DNA of 9,952 bases, from NCBI GenBank assembly GCA_964390305.1, contig CAYMHT010000097.1, positions 1-9,952 on the forward strand, read 5' to 3'. Every line of letters begins with the position of its first letter. The stretch's first letter is position 1. This DNA comes from SKLM01 sp964390305. Lineage in GTDB: Bacteria > Chloroflexota > Anaerolineae > B4-G1. Below the pieces are notes generated by a model that was not told the origin of the DNA, did no database searches, and saw only the letters and a list, made by a program, of their open reading frames with translations. Shown here piece by piece: positions 6,601 through 9,952 of this stretch. Both the position numbers and the translations under genes were made by a program.

Positions 6601-8333
6601 AGAACGGCCGTCACGCTGACCACGCCGGATACGGTGTCCCCCTGCTTGGGCGCGGCGATCTCCACCTCGGGCGAACTCGCGTCCTTGAGATTCTGAACCG
6701 TCACCGGCTGGGCGTCCTCCGCCTCCAGCCCTGCTACGTCCACGGCCCGCGCTCGCAGATCTGCGCCGCCGTTCTCAAAGGCCAGCGTATCGACGGTGAC
6801 CCGGTACGGCGGCGCGTAGTCCGTCAACAGGTGCTCCTCCCCCAGCGCGAAGATGACCTGCTCCACGCCTGCCTCCCCGGACGCGGCAGCCGTGATGGTG
6901 ACGGTCTCCGTGAGCGTCGCCGGCGCGTCAAGCGCCACGCTCGGCGGACGTCCCGGCGCCGGCGGCAGGGTCTCGAACAGGAAGCCGTCGCTCGTCGCGG
7001 TGTTTCCAGCCGCGTCCCTCGACTCCACCACCCCCTGGTAGGTCGTGGCCGGCTCAAGGTCGCTCAACGCGACCACGTGGCTCACGCTCAAGGCGGCATC
7101 TCCTGCCTCCAACCCGTAGCTGCCCGCGATTCCGTCGTATAGGACCAGGCTGTCACTCGCCTCATCCGTCTCCCAGCTGATCGTGGCCCCTTCCTGCCCG
7201 ACCTCCACCGACACATCGGTGACGATCTGCGGCGGTGTCACGTCGCATGCCCACGTCTCTCCGCGCGTGTTGTTATCCTCGTCGCTCTCGGCGACGGCGT
7301 CCTCCACGTCCACGCGTACCTCCACCGCGTCCTCGGCTCCACTGCACGCCCACTCCAAGCAACCCTCGTGCGGCTGGTCGCTCTCCAGCTCCTCCTCCAC
7401 GATTTCCTCGGAGACCCCCGTGCCATCCACGAACAGGGCCGTCCGATGCCCGGCCTCGGCCGGCGCGCCCCCCGCGTTCACCATCTGGTAGCACGCCGCA
7501 TTACCCTCACGCCACAGGTCCGTCACCGTCAGATCGGGCGCCGCGGCAGCCGGCCTGTCCCAGAACTTGTTCCCCGTCAGCGTCTGGTCGTGCAGCGGGA
7601 TCGCGTACTGGATCCAGTTCTCGCTCTGAACCGTCCCGCTGACGCTGCTGGCCCCCGCGGAGATCATCCCGGCTGGGTCGCGCTCGACGATGTTGTAGAA
7701 TTCGCAGCCGCCGTACGCCCACAGACCATACCACCCGTTGGCGTCTGTCCTCGTGCTATCGATGAGTTCGCCCAGAGTGCCCGCGTCGCCGGAACAGGTC
7801 AGCTCCAGCGCCACATTCTCCACCGGGGCGCTTTCAACGCCCACAGTGCCCGAGTAGACACGGCCTGAAAGGGCCGGTGGGCGGTCCCAGAACTTGTTGC
7901 CGGTCAGCACCTTCCCATCCAGGGGAGCCACGTACTGTATCCAGTCAGGGTCCTGCACCGTACCGCCGACCGTCGTGGCGCCGAGCGACGCGTACCCCTC
8001 CGGATCGGTCTCTCGGATGTGATAATACTCGTAGCCCTCGGAAACCTCCAGTCCGTACCAGCCGTCGGCGTCCGTCGTGGTGCTGGCGATGAGCGCACCT
8101 GGGTCGGGGTAGGCGTCGTTTGCGCCGTAGGCGTAGACACTCACGCCCGGTAGGGGGTGCGTCTCGTCACCCACCGGTCCCTCATACACCCGTCCCTGCA
8201 GCGTCCAGGCCGCAGGCGCCGTCTGAGAAGCAGGCGCTGAGCCGGCCCCCTGCACCCGCCCGCCTGGTCCTGTAAGGGGGAGCAGCAGACTGACAATCAG
8301 TGCCGTCAGTGAGAGCTTCTTCATACACCTCAT
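3651..8333 (-). CDS. Secreted multidomain C25 (gingipain-like) cysteine peptidase
   Basis: Protein of 1560 residues from the ATG at 8333, which follows GGAGG with a 7-base spacer and leads into a signal peptide (MKKLSLTALIVSLLLPL). The in-frame start at 8390 adds 19 non-signal residues and has no such site. Domains in order: two SdrD-B/Cna-B-like units (42-152, 154-261), each ending TGNKFWDRP; a CARDB-like domain (265-364, with ESDEDNNT); a fibronectin-III-like domain (367-456); two Ig-like domains (463-650); a pre-catalytic beta domain (659-786); and the peptidase domain (804-1178). The last contains YLIVTNPYR, YLLLVGE, PELSIGRIIG, FLAGHG (His1050) and FASSCGTGD (Cys1083). The 33-residue His-Cys spacing equals that of the gingipain RgpB dyad as I recall it (His211, Cys244). 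This supports a clan CD endopeptidase acting outside the cell; specificity cannot be read. Residues 1189-1333 resemble a C25 propeptide, followed by two CARDB-like domains (1334-1441, 1447-1546) and the tail RVYLPLVMRQ. It lies 63 bp after protein A. Confidence 0.88.
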   Translation of the reverse strand: MRCMKKLSLTALIVSLLLPLTGPGGRVQGAGSAPASQTAPAAWTLQGRVYEGPVGDETHPLPGVSVYAYGANDAYPDPGALIASTTTDADGWYGLEVSEGYEYYHIRETDPEGYASLGATTVGGTVQDPDWIQYVAPLDGKVLTGNKFWDRPPALSGRVYSGTVGVESAPVENVALELTCSGDAGTLGELIDSTRTDANGWYGLWAYGGCEFYNIVERDPAGMISAGASSVSGTVQSENWIQYAIPLHDQTLTGNKFWDRPAAAAPDLTVTDLWREGNAACYQMVNAGGAPAEAGHRTALFVDGTGVSEEIVEEELESDQPHEGCLEWACSGAEDAVEVRVDVEDAVAESDEDNNTRGETWACDVTPPQIVTDVSVEVGQEGATISWETDEASDSLVLYDGIAGSYGLEAGDAALSVSHVVALSDLEPATTYQGVVESRDAAGNTATSDGFLFETLPPAPGRPPSVALDAPATLTETVTITAAASGEAGVEQVIFALGEEHLLTDYAPPYRVTVDTLAFENGGADLRARAVDVAGLEAEDAQPVTVQNLKDASSPEVEIAAPKQGDTVSGVVSVTAVLTDDTGIVSARFYVDGDYQQFEPFDVTNPPQEATVTYLWDTRGLTNSLSYRLAVQAFDKEGKVSLDTADVTVHNVALPPPPSPARLEVTNHTLTRVQNRFIVGLKVKNTGDYEARNVVIRDGMIGFQPMAMDASGVKYLPRYHPQGGYGYVEIASEGTIPPGGWDVFFYNVMPVMTYPATSKPEVGVFIDMAWSSAAYSGHHHFVTHPVGLTTGGETVSQAHANALRQADYLIVTNPYRLFQFYNPGLDRNKKYCDLLLSTMAELAYEKQGALGYIDTYSETALRNLITSGGSWSSRLKSGWASNGYLLLVGENQIVPGWSRYWGTRHTTKGDIPFTASPTDYPYASTSGTEPKPELSIGRIIGNTPALQMIAIRNSLYSYRGEAGYDYDGLLTFAVSGFPACMGGKCDKLDFEHEVSSISKVLSGSIVGMRTPDLAEYDAEGNILVGPTKHAITTTFFTHSADKDIVFLAGHGNAGTWDVFNVGDIQAQQAPFGTHSPFVFASSCGTGDYPAGFGFAESMLVRRAAAYMGAIEIGACNKDYTCPHADTFFSNWSTNESFALALKQTKQQLGKSFVDRWWNAIYHVFGDAKFGSLSAVAAAAKATPAAAEAPPDSVAIDVPAHEIVEAGGADAVEIPGGQPLLVDGKPLVPVYRAFYTYSGAHQVQDVRLVYRSEPIEVDGLDIPTTTFALPAADAVGGGAANPHEPAWWPDEAFSWSVEEGPTTTTLGITVYPFAYDRVTKRGRFYEAYELEIDHVASAIAITRLETAEPSYEPGAAVRVDVEIENAASEGRDLAVRGVIQQAGTGAMVDGMKLRMLKAVEGKAAYTAVWDSTGFEPGSYQVMVDLVDREGTRWDTAERTFRLGESAGEITSFAVAPKRFDPGDSVDVSLAFTNTGTVPITGTLVVQIQDEGEDIVAEFTDSFAGAAPGTGASLEAIWDTTGVGAEDFMLVGYALYDGKSCEAVTVAVEAGRRVYLPLVMRQ
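7551..8210 (-). repeat. Tandem duplicated Cna-B/SdrD-B-like domain units
   Basis: Two adjacent units of about 110 codons at the N-terminus of the C25 peptidase, roughly 8210-7878 and 7874-7551. They share G-R-V-Y-x-G-x-V-G, a T-D-A-(D/N)-G-W-Y-G-L motif, W-I-Q-Y-x-x-P-L and the closing L-T-G-N-K-F-W-D-R-P. Similarity is clear in protein and patchy in DNA, so the duplication is not recent. Such prealbumin-like domains usually act as stalks or spacers in surface proteins. Confidence 0.75.
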
Positions 8334-8396
8334 TCGTGTCCCTCCAAGTGTGGCCGAGTTGCAGCTTAGGATGACTCTCCTGCGCCTCATCCCGCG

Positions 8397-9815
8397 CTAG
8401 CCGCTCCGCACCACCAGCGGCAGGTACACCCGGATGCCCCACAGGTGCCCGTAGATCTCGAAATCCACAGCGTGTAGCCAGTCATCAAATGCCACGAAGA
8501 AATCGCTCAACGGGCCGCCGACCACGGCTGGATTACGGGCGGCGGTTTGACCCATCGAGACCTCTTCGCCCAGGAGCTCACCATCGGCGGAGACGGCTCG
8601 CTCGCAAACCAGGGCGTTGCCGTGAGTCCAGGTCACGAGATACTGACTCCCGCTCGTGCTGGCTGCTACGTCCGACTGATACGTAGGCATGTCTCTTGGA
8701 GGGGCGATCTCGATCTCACTTCCGCTGAGGTTCCCCTGGCCTGTCACCCGTTGTCCCACGACTTTCCAGGTCACCCAGGTCTGCCCTGTCTCGCTGAGAC
8801 TGGAGACAACCATGTATTCCCCCTCGCTGCCGCTGGGGATAGCCGCCACAGCCGGGCCGAACTCATCGTTGCTGGTGCTTAAAATGGGGAACGAGCTGCC
8901 AATCTTCTGCATGTTACTGCTCGATGGATCGTATTCGACCCGTTGGCCGTAGATATTCCAATCGGAGCCGTCGTTCCGCTGCCACACGATCAAGAACTCG
9001 TCGCGAGCGGCGTTGTAGGCCACGTCGGGCAGCCCGGGCCGTGTCGACGTGCTGAACCCGTCAATGGACAAGACGCCAGAGGACATGCCGGAGCCGTCGG
9101 ATAAAATACCTACAGCGTCGACCTTGCTTCCCTGGGCTCCGTACCAGTTCTCGTTGACGAAGCGAGTAGTCAACAGATAGACGTTCTGCGTGGGGTTGTG
9201 GGCAATGGCCGGATGGTCGTAGTAGACGGTGCTGCTCATCCCACTGGTGCTGAAGACAAATTGGTGGCTCGCCTTCCCGCCGGTCGCCGGGAGGCGAGCG
9301 CCGCCGATGTTCCAATCCTCGGCGTAGACCACCATGTATTCGTCGTCCTGGCTGTTGTAGGCCACGTCGGGCTGGCTGCGCGCGTGTCGACCCCAGACGA
9401 TCGCGAACCACGGCAGCAGCTCTCCATTCTTCGTGAGGCGTCGTCCGTAGATGTCATCGTATAGTGGTCGATCATTCCACCAGACGGTCAGATACTCCTC
9501 CCGTTGGTTGTTATAAGCCACAGCCGGCCCCCTAGCATCCACGCCTGCACTTGGACTGATGGGGAAGCTGGAACCGATAGGGCCGCCCCCCTCGCTCTCC
9601 TCCGCATGGACGCTGAAGGGCACGACGCGGATGCTGTCGGCGGGATCGTCATTGTCATCCACGAACCCTCCCTGGTGGGCGAGGGCGTCCAGGACGACGG
9701 TAGCCTGCGCGAGGAAGGTCCTCGGCTCAGCACAGGCACCAGCGGTGCCCAGCACCAGAAAGAATAACCCTACCCCGCCCACCACCGCCACGACGATCGA
9801 TGTTCTGCCGTTCAT
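8397..9815 (-). CDS. Secreted seven-repeat (propeller-like) protein A
   Basis: Protein of 472 residues from the ATG at 9815, which follows AAGGAG with a 7-base spacer. An in-frame GTG at 9842 would add nine residues but lacks such a site. A signal peptide covers about residues 1-28 (MNGRTS, hydrophobic core, GTAGA). Seven repeats begin at residues 97, 149, 202, 263, 321, 381 and 429, most opening P-x-V-A-Y-N-xxx-(D/E)-E-Y-hh-V-W. Examples are PDVAYNSQDDEYMVVYAED in repeat 2 and PDVAYNAARDEFLIVWQ in repeat 4; repeats 5-7 keep the P-x-V-A start but lose Y-N. A phrase IGSSFPI precedes repeats 1 and 5. The repeat number matches protein B, so a seven-bladed propeller is the leading structural guess. 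The tail is RVYLPLVVRSG. The stop is 63 bp before the peptidase start, with no visible terminator between, so the two are probably co-transcribed. No enzyme motif was found. Confidence 0.85.
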   Translation of the reverse strand: MNGRTSIVVAVVGGVGLFFLVLGTAGACAEPRTFLAQATVVLDALAHQGGFVDDNDDPADSIRVVPFSVHAEESEGGGPIGSSFPISPSAGVDARGPAVAYNNQREEYLTVWWNDRPLYDDIYGRRLTKNGELLPWFAIVWGRHARSQPDVAYNSQDDEYMVVYAEDWNIGGARLPATGGKASHQFVFSTSGMSSTVYYDHPAIAHNPTQNVYLLTTRFVNENWYGAQGSKVDAVGILSDGSGMSSGVLSIDGFSTSTRPGLPDVAYNAARDEFLIVWQRNDGSDWNIYGQRVEYDPSSSNMQKIGSSFPILSTSNDEFGPAVAAIPSGSEGEYMVVSSLSETGQTWVTWKVVGQRVTGQGNLSGSEIEIAPPRDMPTYQSDVAASTSGSQYLVTWTHGNALVCERAVSADGELLGEEVSMGQTAARNPAVVGGPLSDFFVAFDDWLHAVDFEIYGHLWGIRVYLPLVVRSG

Positions 9816-9838
9816 TTGGTGTCTCCTTCTGCTATTGT

Positions 9839-9952
9839 TCACGTTATCCCACCAAACCGGGCTGCCCCTCCGACCCAGAAGTCACTCCTTGACGAGCGGA
9901 GCAGCGCGACAGGCACCTGCAGACTCCGACGCTTCCTATCCATCTGACTCCT
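9839..9952 (-). CDS. Possible 3' end of an upstream gene (edge)
   Basis: The minus-strand frame is open from the window edge to the TGA at 9839-9841, 37 codons. It contains RRSLQVPVALLRSSRSD, which loosely resembles the YLPLVLR tail, then 14 further residues ending FGGIT. It could be the end of another exported protein of the cluster, or a short ORF, since ATG at 9943 has AGGAG four bases ahead. It may also be non-coding leader for protein A; no clear promoter was seen in the 110 bases before that gene. The edge prevents a decision. Confidence 0.25.
   Translation of the reverse strand, partial: RSQMDRKRRSLQVPVALLRSSRSDFWVGGAARFGGIT

Noticed and set aside
5982..7142. A 386-codon plus-strand open frame opposite the peptidase N-terminal half
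   Set aside because: The composition is a low-complexity Arg/His/Val mixture with no domain and no ribosome binding site, fully overlapped by the peptidase gene.
8334..8390. N-terminal extension of the peptidase to an ATG at 8390
   Set aside because: The added residues are not signal-like and no ribosome binding site precedes 8390, whereas GGAGG sits 7 bases before the ATG at 8333.

Overview
The window looks like a scaffold fragment from a GC-rich Chloroflexota (Anaerolineae-like) genome, probably metagenome-assembled because it carries a 100-N gap. The main support is protein style. Four predicted secreted proteins end in a tail of the form R-[VL]-Y-[LV]-P-L-V-[VLM]-R within three residues of the stop, which I know as recurrent in secreted proteins of that phylum. 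There are also several domain types I associate with it: PxVAYNxxxDEYLVVW repeats, the 'YQGRL' tail-fibre-like leader, and the 'GTxGQPxxxxLxxxxxxIxGGFWGGG' short secreted protein. No rRNA, tRNA, CRISPR array or complete mobile element was seen.

Layout. Positions 1-389 (+ strand) hold a small hairpin, a strong 11-bp terminator-like hairpin, and a decayed leucyl-tRNA synthetase (leuS) remnant that joins an N-terminal piece to a piece from the middle of the enzyme. Positions 390-550 have no gene but contain a short direct repeat. From 551 to the right edge everything lies on the minus strand in one closely spaced cluster that enters from beyond the window. In transcription order it holds: a possible C-terminal scrap of an upstream gene (9952-9839); a secreted seven-repeat protein A (9815-8397); a 1560-residue secreted multidomain peptidase of the C25/gingipain type (8333-3651); a 74-residue protein with no signal peptide (3613-3389); a tail-fibre-like secreted protein broken by two compensating frameshifts and cut by the gap (3349-2215); the 3' end of a short GGFW-type secreted protein (2114-1935); and a second secreted seven-repeat protein B (1915-551).

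How it may work. Spacings of 19-63 bp and good Shine-Dalgarno sequences suggest one operon for extracellular or cell-surface proteins. The products would be two propeller-like repeat proteins, a caspase-fold cysteine peptidase wrapped in adhesin-like domains, a fibre-like protein with a lectin-like end, and a short surface protein. All complete C-termini of exported members carry the same tail, and the small non-exported protein does not. The tail is therefore the best candidate for an undescribed sorting or anchoring signal. The peptidase also carries a region resembling a C25 propeptide after its catalytic domain rather than before it. Roles beyond the peptidase family assignment are inference.
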